From: Streptomyces sp. SCSIO 75703
GTDB taxonomy: Bacteria > Actinomycetota > Actinomycetes > Streptomycetales > Streptomycetaceae
DNA: 64,000 bases
Assembly (NCBI RefSeq): GCF_036607905.1
Contig: NZ_CP144555.1
Coordinates: 186,001-250,000 of the forward strand
Reading direction: 5' to 3'
Shown here: positions 8,402 through 15,797 of the stretch, one piece after another
How the letters are laid out: each line of letters starts with the position of its first letter
How positions within the stretch are numbered: the stretch's first letter is position 1
Made by a program: the position numbers and the translations under genes
Notes under the pieces: generated by a model
Seen by the model: the letters and a program-made list of their open reading frames with translations, nothing else
Told to the model about the DNA's origin: nothing
The model's database searches: none

Positions 8402-9352
8402 ATGTTGACCCGCGTGGGAGAAAGAGCAGGCGTGCCGGTGCCGTCGTCGCAGCGGGCCCGCGCCGAGGCGTCGGCCATCACCTCGGGACGGGCGACGGAG
8501 GCGGAGCCCTCCGCCACGTCCCAGCTCAGGGCGCTGTTCGACCGGCCCCGCCTCTCCCCCGGCCAGCGGCGCATCGCGCAGTACCTGATCGCGCACCTCA
8601 CCGAGGCCGCGTTCCTGTCGATCACGGATCTCGCCGACCGGGTCGGGGTGAGCCAGCCGTCGGTGACCCGGTTCGCCTCGGCGGTCGGTTTCACGGGGTA
8701 CCCGGCGCTGCGGGAGCGGCTCCAGGCGATGGCCCTGGGCGGCCGGTCCGCCGCCGGCCCCGAGGAACACCGCGGCAACGAGCTCCAGGCCGCCGTCGAC
8801 GCCGAGATGGCCAACCTGGAGGAGCTGCGCCGCGACCTCGCCGATCCCGACCGGGTCATCGGGGCCGGCCGCGCGCTCGCCGGGTCCACCCCGCTGACCG
8901 TGCTCGGCCTGCGCATCTCCGTCTCGCTCGCCGAGTACTTCGCGTACGCCGCCCGGCGGGTCCACCCGGACGTGCGGCTGGTGACCCGGGGCGGCAGCGT
9001 CGCCTACGACGCGCTGCTCCAGTCCCGCGAGGCCGGCGGCACCTGGGTGCTGGCGTTCTCCATGCCGCGCCACGCCCACGAGACGCTGGAGGCGGTCCGG
9101 ATGGCGCGTGGCGCCGGGCTGAAGGTCGTCCTCGTCACCGACCTGGCGCTCGGCCCGGTGGCCGACGAGGCCGACGTCGCCTTCGCCACCGGCACCGGCT
9201 CCCGGCTGGTGTTCGACTCGTACGCGGCCCCCGGCGTCATGTGCGCGGCGCTGCTCCAGGCGATGGCCGACGCCGATCCGGAGCGGACCCGGGCCCGACT
9301 GGAGGACTACGAGCGGGCCGCCGAGCGGCACCAGTTCTTCCTGCGCGACTGA
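8402..9352 (+). CDS. MurR/RpiR-family transcriptional regulator with SIS domain
   Basis: A 316-residue one-component regulator. An N-terminal RpiR winged HTH (about residues 45-115) contains GVSQPSVTRFASAVGF, the recognition helix region. A C-terminal SIS domain (about 150-275) binds phosphosugars in this family. Members control amino-sugar, hexose or pentose phosphate genes and are usually released by a sugar phosphate. The ATG at 8402 is the outermost start. GTG 8432, preceded by GGGAG at 8416-8420, is a credible alternative, because TATGTT at 8401-8406 looks like a -10 box that would put transcription start inside the longer version. No sugar gene is adjacent. A palindrome at 9428-9445 is a candidate target. 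Confidence 0.85.
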   Translation: MLTRVGERAGVPVPSSQRARAEASAITSGRATEAEPSATSQLRALFDRPRLSPGQRRIAQYLIAHLTEAAFLSITDLADRVGVSQPSVTRFASAVGFTGYPALRERLQAMALGGRSAAGPEEHRGNELQAAVDAEMANLEELRRDLADPDRVIGAGRALAGSTPLTVLGLRISVSLAEYFAYAARRVHPDVRLVTRGGSVAYDALLQSREAGGTWVLAFSMPRHAHETLEAVRMARGAGLKVVLVTDLALGPVADEADVAFATGTGSRLVFDSYAAPGVMCAALLQAMADADPERTRARLEDYERAAERHQFFLRD

Positions 9353-9427
9353 CCCGGTGCGCCACCGCGGGCGGAAGCGGCCCGGGAAGGGCCGGAACGG
9401 GCCGGGCAGGCGCCCCGGACCCGGCAG

Positions 9428-9445
9428 GGATGAATGTTTTCATCC
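9428..9445. promoter_or_regulatory. 18-bp palindrome, candidate operator
   Basis: GGATGAA (9428-9434) and TTCATCC (9439-9445) form a perfect 7-bp inverted repeat around TGTT. It lies about 75 bases after the RpiR regulator gene and immediately upstream of a promoter-like AT-rich stretch. Its size and symmetry suit a dimeric regulator such as the RpiR protein encoded next to it, but the link is inference. Confidence 0.4.
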
Positions 9446-9448
9446 GCC

Positions 9449-9477
9449 TTGCCAACCGCAACGCATATATAAATACT
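9449..9477 (+). promoter_or_regulatory. Possible promoter in an unusually AT-rich patch
   Basis: TTGCCA at 9449-9454 is followed after 17 bases by AATACT at 9472-9477, within CATATATAAATACTG, the most AT-rich stretch of this region. The palindrome 9428-9445 ends three bases upstream. Transcription would start near 9484, about 210 bases before the next gene. The rest of the gap 9353-9697 holds no recognisable gene. Confidence 0.35.
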
Positions 9478-9697
9478 GCTCACGGGCCGCGTCCCCCGCC
9501 TACGGATCGCGCCCGCACCTGCGCGAACATCCCCGACCGCCGATTCCCACCCGATCCGGCACCCCGGGGCTGTTCGGGTCGGGCATCGCCTGCGCGAGCG
9601 CCCGCGCTGGTCCCGGCCGTCCCCTGGGCCGGGCCGCCTCACCCGTCGCACCACCCCCGACGACGCCGCACACCACGACGCCGCACACCCGAAGGCG

Positions 9698-10081
9698 ATG
9701 AACATGCCCGTGATGTCCACCCGCACCGGCCCGGACTGGCCGTGCCAGGTCAAGACCCCCGGCAGCCACGACTGGGAGCGCTCGGCGATCAGATGGCTGC
9801 GCGATCTGGTGCCGGCCCGCTACGGCGGCTATCCGGCGCTGATGCGCCATCCCGTGCTGCTCGCCCGGCACGCCCAGCTCCAGGTCCAGCAGGAGATCCG
9901 GGTCGCGCGCACCGCGCTGCAGACCGCGCGGGCCGACCTGCCCCGGATGGGGCTGACCGAGGCGGTCATCGAGCACACGATCAAGCTCTACGCGGCGGAG
10001 ATGCGGCAGTTGCAGCACATCGCGCGCAGTGTGCGGGCGGTCACCGAGGCCCTGGCCGCCCAGCGCACGGCGACGCGCTGA
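9698..10081 (+). CDS. Conserved-looking helical protein of unknown function (127 aa)
   Basis: A 127-residue protein, mostly helical after residue 20, with no signal peptide or transmembrane segment and a single Cys (residue 16). The segment from about residue 45 to 125 has a heptad-like spacing of hydrophobic residues that suggests a helical bundle or coiled coil. ATG 9698 has GAAGG a few bases upstream; a second ATG at 9704 has better spacing to the same site and may be the real start. It is preceded by an unusually long leader with a palindrome and a possible promoter, and followed by a hairpin. I do not recognise the family. Confidence 0.65.
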   Translation: MNMPVMSTRTGPDWPCQVKTPGSHDWERSAIRWLRDLVPARYGGYPALMRHPVLLARHAQLQVQQEIRVARTALQTARADLPRMGLTEAVIEHTIKLYAAEMRQLQHIARSVRAVTEALAAQRTATR

Positions 10082-10082
10082 C

Positions 10083-10100
10083 CCCGCCGGGGACGGCGGG
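10083..10100. terminator. Short hairpin between convergent genes
   Basis: CCCGCCG (10083-10089) pairs with CGGCGGG (10094-10100) around GGGA. It begins two bases after the stop of the 127-aa gene and ends five bases before the stop of the convergent flavin reductase gene. This is consistent with a compact terminator serving both. Confidence 0.55.
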
Positions 10101-10105
10101 ACCGC

Positions 10106-10597
10106 TCAGCCGCCCGGCGGCTCGACCGGATGGCCGGGCCGGATGGCACGGGCGTCGCCGAGCCGCAGCGGCGGCGTCCCGGACGGCTCGCGTCCGCCCC
10201 ACTCCACCGGGTCGAGGACGAAGCCCACGTGGTCGCCGCCGGGCACCCGCCCGGCGATCCGCCCGACGAACCACGCCTCGGCGTCCTCCAGCACGGCCGC
10301 CCCGCCGCGCCCCGGACGCCAGCGCACCCGGCGGAACTTGTCGACCTCGTCGCCCGTCTCGCCGCCGAAGACCTCGGCGAGGGCGTGCTGGTGACGGGCG
10401 AGCAGGTGGACGGCGAGCAGGTCGGCGTCGCGGGCCACCCGGTAGGTCCGGTTCACCTCGGACAGCCACACCACGAACCGCACCGGCTCCATGGAGCACT
10501 GGGAGGAGAAGCCGACCAGGCAGCCCGCCCGTTCCCCGCCCCCGGTGGCGGTGACGACGACCATCTCGGGGTCGAGACGGTGCAGGAAGGCGTCCAT
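10106..10597 (-). CDS. Flavin reductase-like FMN-binding split-barrel protein
   Basis: A 163-residue protein of the flavin reductase/DIM6-NTAB family. These dimeric split-barrel proteins bind FMN and use NAD(P)H to supply reduced flavin, or act as small-molecule oxidoreductases. VVVTATGGGERAGCLVGFSSQCS near the N-terminus (broken here by the GG run) is the typical first strand and FMN-phosphate loop. The ATG at 10597 lies six bases after a TAGCAT -10 box (10609-10604 on the minus strand), an arrangement expected for a leaderless transcript. An IS481 element sits directly upstream. Before that insertion the gene was about 70 bases downstream of the co-directional ATP-grasp gene. Confidence 0.8.
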   Translation of the reverse strand: MDAFLHRLDPEMVVVTATGGGERAGCLVGFSSQCSMEPVRFVVWLSEVNRTYRVARDADLLAVHLLARHQHALAEVFGGETGDEVDKFRRVRWRPGRGGAAVLEDAEAWFVGRIAGRVPGGDHVGFVLDPVEWGGREPSGTPPLRLGDARAIRPGHPVEPPGG

Positions 10598-10603
10598 CCG
10601 GTC

Positions 10604-10609
10604 ATGCTA
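10604..10609 (-). promoter_or_regulatory. -10 box of a leaderless promoter, cut into by the IS481 target
   Basis: Read on the minus strand this is TAGCAT, ending six bases before the ATG of the flavin reductase gene, so transcription would start at or next to the ATG. The 6-bp duplicated target GCTAGG (10606-10611) overlaps four of its six bases. The duplication leaves the -10 box intact but replaces everything upstream of it with the IS end. No good -35 hexamer is visible 16-18 bases upstream inside the IS end. Confidence 0.5.
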
Positions 10610-10611
10610 GG

Positions 10612-10643
10612 TGTATTGATCACGAGCGTTGTTGACACTGCTG
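10612..10643 (+). repeat. Left terminal inverted repeat of the IS481 element
   Basis: Begins TGTATTGA and contains GCGTTGTTGACAC; aligned to the reverse complement of 11633-11664 it differs at five positions. It is the transposase-binding end in this family. Confidence 0.9.
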
Positions 10644-10712
10644 GATCTTGAACATGGCGAAGACCTCCGGTGTGGTGGGAGCTGTCTAGGAACTCACCGC
10701 ACGGAGGTCTTC

Positions 10713-11669
10713 GTGCCCCACCGTAATGCCCGGCTGACCGTCTTCGGTAGAAGACTGCTGGTCGAACGTGTCTGCTCAGGCCGTCCGGTCGCTCACGTGG
10801 CCGCCGAGATGGGTATCTCCCGGGCCACGGCTCACAAATGGATCCGCAGGTGGCGGGCTGAAGGCGAGGCGGGCCTGCACGACCGGTCGAGCCGGCCTCA
10901 CACGACGCCGCACCGGACCGCGGCCTCGGTCGAAACCCGCGTCTGCGACCTGCGACAGAGCCGCAAGCTCGGGCCGGCCAGGATCGGCCCGATCCTGGGC
11001 CTGCCCGCCTCGACCGTCCACCGGATCCTGACCCGCCACCGGCTCAACCGCCTGGCCTGGCTCGACCGCCCCACCGGCACGCTGATCCGCCGCTACGAAC
11101 GCGAGCGTCCCGGGGAACTCATCCACGTCGACGTGAAGAAACTCGGCCGGATCCCCGACGGCGGCGGTCACAAAGCGCTGGGCCGCCAGGCCGGCCGGGC
11201 CACCCGCAACAACATGGGCTTCGACTACGTCCACTCCGCCGTCGACGACCACACCCGCCTCGCCTACAGCGAGATCCACGGCGACGAGAAGACCGCGACC
11301 TGCGCGGGCTTCCTCACCCGCGCGGCCACGTTCTTCCACAGCCAGGGCATCACCCGGATCGAGCGGGTGCTGACCGACAACGCCTGGGCCTACCGCAAGG
11401 GCCTGGCCTGGAAGGCAGTCCTGGCCGAGCTCGGCGCGACCGGCAAGCTGACCCGGGCCTACCGGCCGCAGACCAACGGCAAGGTCGAACGCTTCAACCG
11501 CACCCTGCTCGACGAATGGGCCTACCTGCGGCCCTACACCTCAAACACCGAACGGACCGAAGCCCTGGCAGACTTCCTCCACACCTACAACCACCACCGC
11601 TGCCACACCGCACTGGACGGACACCCGCCCATCAGCCGTGTCAACAACGCTGCGGGTCAATACAGCTAG
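10713..11669 (+). CDS. IS481-family transposase whose stop codon lies in the target duplication
   Basis: A 318-residue DDE transposase. Its N-terminal helix-turn-helix region (about residues 10-60) contains the EMGISRATAHKW recognition helix. The catalytic triad is Asp140 (IHVDVKKL), Asp222 (LTDNAWAY) and Glu259 (NGKVERFNRT), with 36 residues between the last two, as in IS481/IS3-type enzymes. The GTG start at 10713 has GGAGG at 10703-10707. The last sense codons TAC AGC and the stop TAG span the IS/target junction. The element ends at 11664, so the TAG at 11667-11669 comes wholly from the duplicated GCTAGG target. The frame appears intact and presumably active. Confidence 0.95.
   Translation: MPHRNARLTVFGRRLLVERVCSGRPVAHVAAEMGISRATAHKWIRRWRAEGEAGLHDRSSRPHTTPHRTAASVETRVCDLRQSRKLGPARIGPILGLPASTVHRILTRHRLNRLAWLDRPTGTLIRRYERERPGELIHVDVKKLGRIPDGGGHKALGRQAGRATRNNMGFDYVHSAVDDHTRLAYSEIHGDEKTATCAGFLTRAATFFHSQGITRIERVLTDNAWAYRKGLAWKAVLAELGATGKLTRAYRPQTNGKVERFNRTLLDEWAYLRPYTSNTERTEALADFLHTYNHHRCHTALDGHPPISRVNNAAGQYS
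11633..11664 (-). repeat. Right terminal inverted repeat of the IS481 element
   Basis: Mirror copy of the left end (27 of 32 matches). It overlaps the last codons of the transposase gene, so the end sequence is also coding. Confidence 0.9.
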
Positions 11670-11726
11670 GGCCCCTCCCCGGATCTCGCCGCAGGTCGCG
11701 GGCCCGGTCGGGCCCGGCCGGGACGG

Positions 11727-12563
11727 TTACGCCGCGAGCAGCCGCCGCAGGGCCGCCACCAGGGCGTCGACGAAGGCGTCCTTCTGCCTCTCGGAGAGGG
11801 CGTCCAGCGACAGGTAGGGGTTGAGGTCCTCCAGTTCGACCAGCAGCAGTGCGCCGTCGGGTGCGCGGCAGGCGTCGACGCGCTGGATGCCGTGGCCGAG
11901 GGTGTTCCACTCGACGAACCGGCGGGCGAAGGCGAGGTCGTCGGCGTCGGCCTCGTAGGGCTCCAGCGCCCAGCGCCGGTGCGGGTCGGGCGCGTACAGG
12001 GCGTACTGGAAGTCGTGGTCGACGAAGTAGAAGGAGACCTCGTAGGCGAAGTCGACGCGCGGCTGGACGAGGAGGTCCCCGGACCCGCCGGACAGCTCCC
12101 GCTCCAGCGCGTCGGCGGGGACGAAGCGCAGGCCCTCGGAGTCGGCTCCCAGCTTCGGCTTGACGGCGTACTCGGCGGCCTCGGGCAGCCGTCCGAGGTC
12201 CGCCGCGCGGTCGACGGTCGGTATGACCGGGTACCCGGCCGCGGTGAGGTCCAGGAGGTACTGCTTGCCGGCCATGTCCCCGCGGCCGGTGAGCTGGTTG
12301 TAGACGCGGGCGCCGGTGGCGAGGGCCCGCGCGCGGAACTCCTCGTACGCCTCGGGATAGCCGAGGACGGGGCCGGAGTTGCGGACCACGACGGCGTCGA
12401 AGGCGTCCAGGAGGGCCGCCGCGTCCCGCGGGTGGCACAGGGCGACGTCGGCGTGGGAGCGCAGCCGGGAGGTGAGGAGGATGTCCTCGTCGCAGTAGCG
12501 CCGCCCCCGCGCCGGATAGGCCAGGTCGGTGACGTAGAGGACGCGGGGGCGGACGGCGGTCAT
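11727..12563 (-). CDS. ATP-grasp-like protein (glutathione/RimK-type ligase fold)
   Basis: A 278-residue protein with the layout of a single ATP-grasp ligase. The N-terminal Rossmann-like part (VLYVTDLAYPARG) is followed by AGKQYLLDLTAAGYPVIPT. YAVKPKLGADSEGL holds the ATP-binding Lys and the flexible Gly/Ser loop. DLLVQPRVDF then precedes a C-terminal part in which ELEDLNPYLSL supplies the metal-binding Glu/Asn residues. Such enzymes join a carboxylate to an amine or thiol with ATP; the substrates here are unknown. The ATG at 12563 has AGGAG six bases upstream. Its downstream neighbour was the flavin reductase gene before the IS481 insertion. Confidence 0.75.
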   Translation of the reverse strand: MTAVRPRVLYVTDLAYPARGRRYCDEDILLTSRLRSHADVALCHPRDAAALLDAFDAVVVRNSGPVLGYPEAYEEFRARALATGARVYNQLTGRGDMAGKQYLLDLTAAGYPVIPTVDRAADLGRLPEAAEYAVKPKLGADSEGLRFVPADALERELSGGSGDLLVQPRVDFAYEVSFYFVDHDFQYALYAPDPHRRWALEPYEADADDLAFARRFVEWNTLGHGIQRVDACRAPDGALLLVELEDLNPYLSLDALSERQKDAFVDALVAALRRLLAA

Positions 12564-12781
12564 GGCGGCTCCTGGATACGTGCGGGAGGGGATCGTACGC
12601 GAGGGCCGGACCCTGCCGGGAGGGGGCGTGGCCCCGCCGCGCGGCACCGGGTGCCACGCCGGGCGGCGTGGTGCGCGGCGGCGGCGCGGTGGGCCGTGCG
12701 GGGAGGTCGGGGCGGCGCTCGGCGGCACCGGCCGAGGGCCCGTCAGGGGCCGCGGCCCGCGGGAAGGTGATACGGAGTGCC

Positions 12782-12810
12782 TTTACGGGTGACACTGCGT
12801 GCCATACGCT
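12782..12810 (+). promoter_or_regulatory. Promoter for the zinc-ribbon/OB-fold gene
   Basis: TTTACG (12782-12787) and TACGCT (12805-12810) are separated by 17 bases, a fair match to the housekeeping HrdB consensus. Transcription would start near 12817, about 88 bases before the GTG at 12905. The rest of the divergent gap 12564-12904 holds no gene. Confidence 0.5.
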
Positions 12811-12904
12811 GACGGGGTGCAGCACGGTGGCGCGAGCCGCGCACCCGCGTGTCCCGGCCGTTCGCGCCGGGGATGTCCGGCCCGAGTGCAGGGAGTTGAC
12901 CAGC

Positions 12905-13318
12905 GTGTACCACCCCTCAGGAAGCGTCGTCCGACAGACCGCCGGCTCGATGACGGGCCTTCTCGACTCCGCCGCCCCCGACTCCGAGTCCCTCGTCTTC
13001 CAGCGGTGCGCCTGGTGCCGCACCGCGATGTACCACCGCCTGATCTGTCCCGTCTGCCGCGGCAGCGACCTGCGCACCGAGCGCAGCGAGGGCCTGGGAA
13101 CGGTGCGGCACGCCACGGTGGTGCACCGCAACACCCCCGCCGCGCGCAATGTGTCCCTGATCGAGATGGCGGAGGGCTTCGTGCTGCGCGGCCGGGTCGT
13201 GGGCCCGCTGATCGGCATCCACAGCGGGGACCGGGTACGGCTCTCCACGGCGAAGGACCCGGTCCGCGGCGAACCGGTCTTCCAGTTGGTCGACGAGCCC
13301 TACCGCGCCTGGACCTGA
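12905..13318 (+). CDS. Zinc-ribbon plus OB-fold protein (DUF35-like)
   Basis: A 137-residue protein. A four-cysteine zinc ribbon (CAWC at about residues 37-40 and CPVC about ten residues later) is followed by an OB-fold with GLGTVRHATVVHRNT and VLRGRVVGPLIGIHSGD. This is the DUF35/acyl-CoA-associated OB-fold arrangement. Stand-alone members often act as partners of thiolase-like or acyl-CoA-binding enzymes, but none is encoded here. The GTG at 12905 is preceded by GGGAG at 12891-12895. An internal ATG at 12950 would remove only a disordered stretch. It is convergent with the next gene, with a 7-base gap. Confidence 0.75.
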   Translation: MYHPSGSVVRQTAGSMTGLLDSAAPDSESLVFQRCAWCRTAMYHRLICPVCRGSDLRTERSEGLGTVRHATVVHRNTPAARNVSLIEMAEGFVLRGRVVGPLIGIHSGDRVRLSTAKDPVRGEPVFQLVDEPYRAWT

Positions 13319-13325
13319 GGCCCGG

Positions 13326-13724
13326 TCAGGGGCCGTCGGGCGTGAGCGTGACGGTGACGCCGACCGTGCCGGCGGTCCCCCGGCGCAGCCGGCTGCCCAG
13401 CAGGGTCAGCCGTCCGAGGACGCCGTACTTGCGGGCGATGAGGCGCCGGTAGCGGGCGGTGGTGTCCGCGTCGGCGATCCGCGCGGTCGCCGGGATCTGG
13501 TCGCCGGTCGGATGGCCGCGCACGTCGCAGGGGCCGACCAGGACGCCGGACCGGGCGCGCAGCCGCCGTACCTTCCCGGAGGCAGCCGCCGTCCAGACCC
13601 CGAGCGTGTCCCCGTCCCGCACCACCCAGACCGGGGTGGCGACGGGGGTGCCGTTCCCGCGGAAGCTCGTGAGCAGCAGATAGGACCCGGTGCCGAGCCG
13701 GGCCAGCGTCGTGTCCTCGTCCAT
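13326..13724 (-). CDS. PPOX-class (F420-dependent type) oxidoreductase
   Basis: A 132-residue split-barrel protein of the pyridoxamine-oxidase-like class common in actinobacteria. GTGSYLLLTSFRGNGTPVATPVWVV (strands 1 and 2, interrupted here by the RGNG turn) and GKVRRLRARSGVLVGPCDVRG form the cofactor pocket. The family is usually annotated as F420-dependent TIGR-type oxidoreductases acting on quinones or other reducible compounds. ATG 13724; no clear ribosome binding site was identified. The two C-terminal strands (GTVGVTVTLTP) are intact, so the protein looks full length. Confidence 0.8.
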   Translation of the reverse strand: MDEDTTLARLGTGSYLLLTSFRGNGTPVATPVWVVRDGDTLGVWTAAASGKVRRLRARSGVLVGPCDVRGHPTGDQIPATARIADADTTARYRRLIARKYGVLGRLTLLGSRLRRGTAGTVGVTVTLTPDGP

Positions 13725-13903
13725 GCTGCCGGAGTGTAGGCCCGCTCACGCGCTGCGACGAGGGCGCCTCGGGGGTCCGTTCCCGGGCGGATCGCGCCGG
13801 CGGGTGAACGGCGCGGCGCCCCGTTCCGTATGGAGGCGGGGGCGCCGACGAACGAGGCGCCTTCGCGGCGGTGGCGCCGCGCGTCGGGTTCGGGAGCGCA
13901 GGC

Positions 13904-15268
13904 ATGGGGCACGCACGACGACGGATCGTCCGGCGGGTGGCACGGCTGGCGGCGGTCGGCGGACTGCTGCTCGGGGGGACGATGGTCACCCGGGCCGTGG
14001 CGAGCGAGCCGTCCGGCGCGCGGGCCGCGCGGGCCCCCGCCGCGGCGTCCGCCTCCGCCACGGGCGCGGCGCTGGTGGAGCGGCTGGGTACCTCCCGTAC
14101 GGGAGGGCACTGGGTGGACCCCGAGGGCCGCACGGTCGTCGCGGTCACCGACGGGGCGGCGGCGAAGGAGGTGCGCGGCGCGGGCGCCGAGGCGAAGACG
14201 GTCCGGCACGGTCTGGGCGAACTGCGGTCGGCGGTCGCGGTGTTGCGGGCCGCGCCCCGGGTGGCCGGCACCTCGTGGGCGCTCGACTACGCGGCCAACG
14301 AGGTGGTGGTGCGCGGCGACAGCACCGTCTCGGGTGCCGACTGGGCCCGGCTCACGGACGTGGCGCGGGAGATCGGCGGCTTCGTCCGCATGGAGCGCAC
14401 CGAGGGCACCTTCACGACCCGCGTCAACGGCGCGCGGCCGATCCTGTCCACGGCGGGCCGCTGCTCGGCGGGGTTCAACGTGTCCGACGGGAAGAGCGAC
14501 TTCATCCTGACCGCCGGGCACTGCGGGCCCACCGGGTCGGTGTGGTTCGGCGGCGACGGGACCGGCGGGCAGGTCGGCCGGACCGTCGCGGTGAGCTTCC
14601 CGGGCGACGACTTCTCGCTGGTGGAGTACGCGGACGGCGCGGCGGGCGACGGCGCCGACGTGGTCGCGGTCGGCGACGGCAAGGGCGTGCACATCACCGG
14701 GGCGGGGGACGCGGTGGTGGGGCAGCGGGTGTTCCGCAGCGGCAGTACCAGCGGGCTGCGCGACGGCCGGGTGACGGCGCTGGACGCGACGGTGAACTAC
14801 CCGGAGGGCACGGTGTCCGGGCTGATCGAGACGGACGTGTGCGCCGAGCCCGGGGACAGCGGCGGGCCGATGTTCTCGGAGGGGATCGCCCTGGGGGTGA
14901 CCTCGGGCGGCAGCGGCGACTGCGCACGGGGCGGCACGACGTTCTTCCAGCCGGTCACGGAGGCGCTGGCCTCGCTCGGCGTCGGCATGGTCGTCACGGC
15001 GCCGGACGGGTCCCGGCAGGAGGCCGGCCCGGCGCCGTCGGCCGACGCGCGGGGCGCCGCCGCGGCGGACACCTCGCCCGGGGCGTCGGCCGCGCCGGAC
15101 GGGGTCGCGGGGCCGGCGCCGCTGTCGCGCCTGGCCGGCCGGCGGGCCGTCGGACCGGGCCTGCTGGTCATCGGGGGGAGTCTCGCGACGCTGGTGGCGA
15201 CGCGGTGGCTGCGCGCGCAGCAGGACCGCAAGGCGTACCGCAGGCAGTACTCGGCGCTGTGGGGCTGA
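13904..15268 (+). CDS. S1-family alpha-lytic/streptogrisin-type serine protease with C-terminal membrane anchor
   Basis: A 454-residue preproprotease. An N-terminal signal sequence (residues about 1-33) is followed by an alpha-lytic-type pro-region to about residue 175 and a chymotrypsin-fold catalytic domain. The triad is His206 (TAGHC), Asp236 (DDFSL) and Ser319 (GDSGGP). After the catalytic domain an Ala/Pro-rich linker leads to a hydrophobic segment at about residues 418-434 and a basic 18-residue tail. This predicts a protease tethered outside the cell with its C-terminus in the cytoplasm. The ATG at 13904 is supported by GGGAG at 13892-13896. The closely related protease at 23199-24410 lacks the anchor. 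Confidence 0.9.
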   Translation: MGHARRRIVRRVARLAAVGGLLLGGTMVTRAVASEPSGARAARAPAAASASATGAALVERLGTSRTGGHWVDPEGRTVVAVTDGAAAKEVRGAGAEAKTVRHGLGELRSAVAVLRAAPRVAGTSWALDYAANEVVVRGDSTVSGADWARLTDVAREIGGFVRMERTEGTFTTRVNGARPILSTAGRCSAGFNVSDGKSDFILTAGHCGPTGSVWFGGDGTGGQVGRTVAVSFPGDDFSLVEYADGAAGDGADVVAVGDGKGVHITGAGDAVVGQRVFRSGSTSGLRDGRVTALDATVNYPEGTVSGLIETDVCAEPGDSGGPMFSEGIALGVTSGGSGDCARGGTTFFQPVTEALASLGVGMVVTAPDGSRQEAGPAPSADARGAAAADTSPGASAAPDGVAGPAPLSRLAGRRAVGPGLLVIGGSLATLVATRWLRAQQDRKAYRRQYSALWG

Positions 15269-15288
15269 GCACCCGGCACCGACGAGGG

Positions 15289-15313
15289 GCCGGCCCGGCG
15301 GAGGCGGGCCGGC
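15289..15313 (+). terminator. Terminator hairpin after the membrane-anchored protease
   Basis: GCCGGCCCG (15289-15297) pairs perfectly with CGGGCCGGC (15305-15313), loop of seven bases, 20 bases after the protease stop. Downstream, to about 15415, follows purine-rich sequence with repeated GAGAAC-like units and no gene on this strand. Confidence 0.6.
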
Positions 15314-15421
15314 ACGGAAGGAGCGGGAGGTGCCGGAAGGACGTTCCGGAGAACCCGGAAAACCCGGGGGACCGGGAGAAACAGGAGAACGACGAGAACG
15401 CCGAGAACGGGGAGGGGCCGG

Positions 15422-15595
15422 TCAGGCGGCCTTCGCCCGCTCGGGGACCGCGGCGGCCCACTCCAGGACGAGCCGCTGGTACTCCTCGCGCTGCTCGACG
15501 CTCAGTGTCCCGCCCGATCGGTGCCACAGAGCGCGGATCTCCTCGTTGACCTCGGCAGCCGATCGCTCGGAAGACGGTTCAACAGTGGTGGACAT
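15422..15595 (-). CDS. Small helical protein of unknown function (57 aa)
   Basis: A 57-residue protein with no cysteine, predicted to be two helices: EVNEEIRALWHRSGG and SVEQREEYQRLVLEWAAAV. The ATG at 15595 has no ribosome binding site. It lies seven bases after TATGCT (15608-15603, minus strand), a good -10 box, so it is probably translated from a leaderless mRNA. Function unknown; similar short proteins occur widely in Streptomyces. Confidence 0.65.
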   Translation of the reverse strand: MSTTVEPSSERSAAEVNEEIRALWHRSGGTLSVEQREEYQRLVLEWAAAVPERAKAA

Positions 15596-15602
15596 GGTGT
15601 GA

Positions 15603-15608
15603 AGCATA
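15603..15608 (-). promoter_or_regulatory. -10 box for a leaderless transcript
   Basis: TATGCT on the minus strand, seven bases before the ATG of the 57-aa gene. No obvious -35 hexamer at the standard distance. Confidence 0.4.
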
Positions 15609-15797
15609 CGGGTCCGGACGTGAAGGCCGGGTGAGCAACCACCACCCAAACGGACATTTCAGACCGTGTTGCTGATCACGTCCATTCCCTCATCTGTCAA
15701 GATCTGGCAGCAAGTTCGCACCACGCTCTCCGCGAACGCGCGCCCGGACGCGCTGTGCGCAAACCCCGGCCGCCCCGCCGCTCCCGTCACCCGGCGG

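Larger units (their letters stand above)
10606..11670 (+). mobile_element. Complete IS481-family insertion sequence with 6-bp target duplication
   Basis: The element itself is 10612-11664 (1053 bp). It begins TGTATTGA and ends TCAATACA. Its terminal inverted repeats are about 32 bp (10612-10643 and 11633-11664) with 27 of 32 positions matching. Direct repeats GCTAGG flank it at 10606-10611 and 11665-11670. This agrees with the NCTAGN target and 6-bp duplication known for IS481. It carries one intact transposase gene in plus orientation. TTGACA at 10631-10636 in the left end could be the -35 of the transposase promoter. The intact ends, intact gene and perfect duplication point to a recent insertion. 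Confidence 0.95.

Noticed and set aside
15330..15415. Purine-rich GAGAAC repeats as a regulatory array
   Set aside because: Unit lengths are irregular and the pattern looks like simple low-complexity sequence after a terminator.
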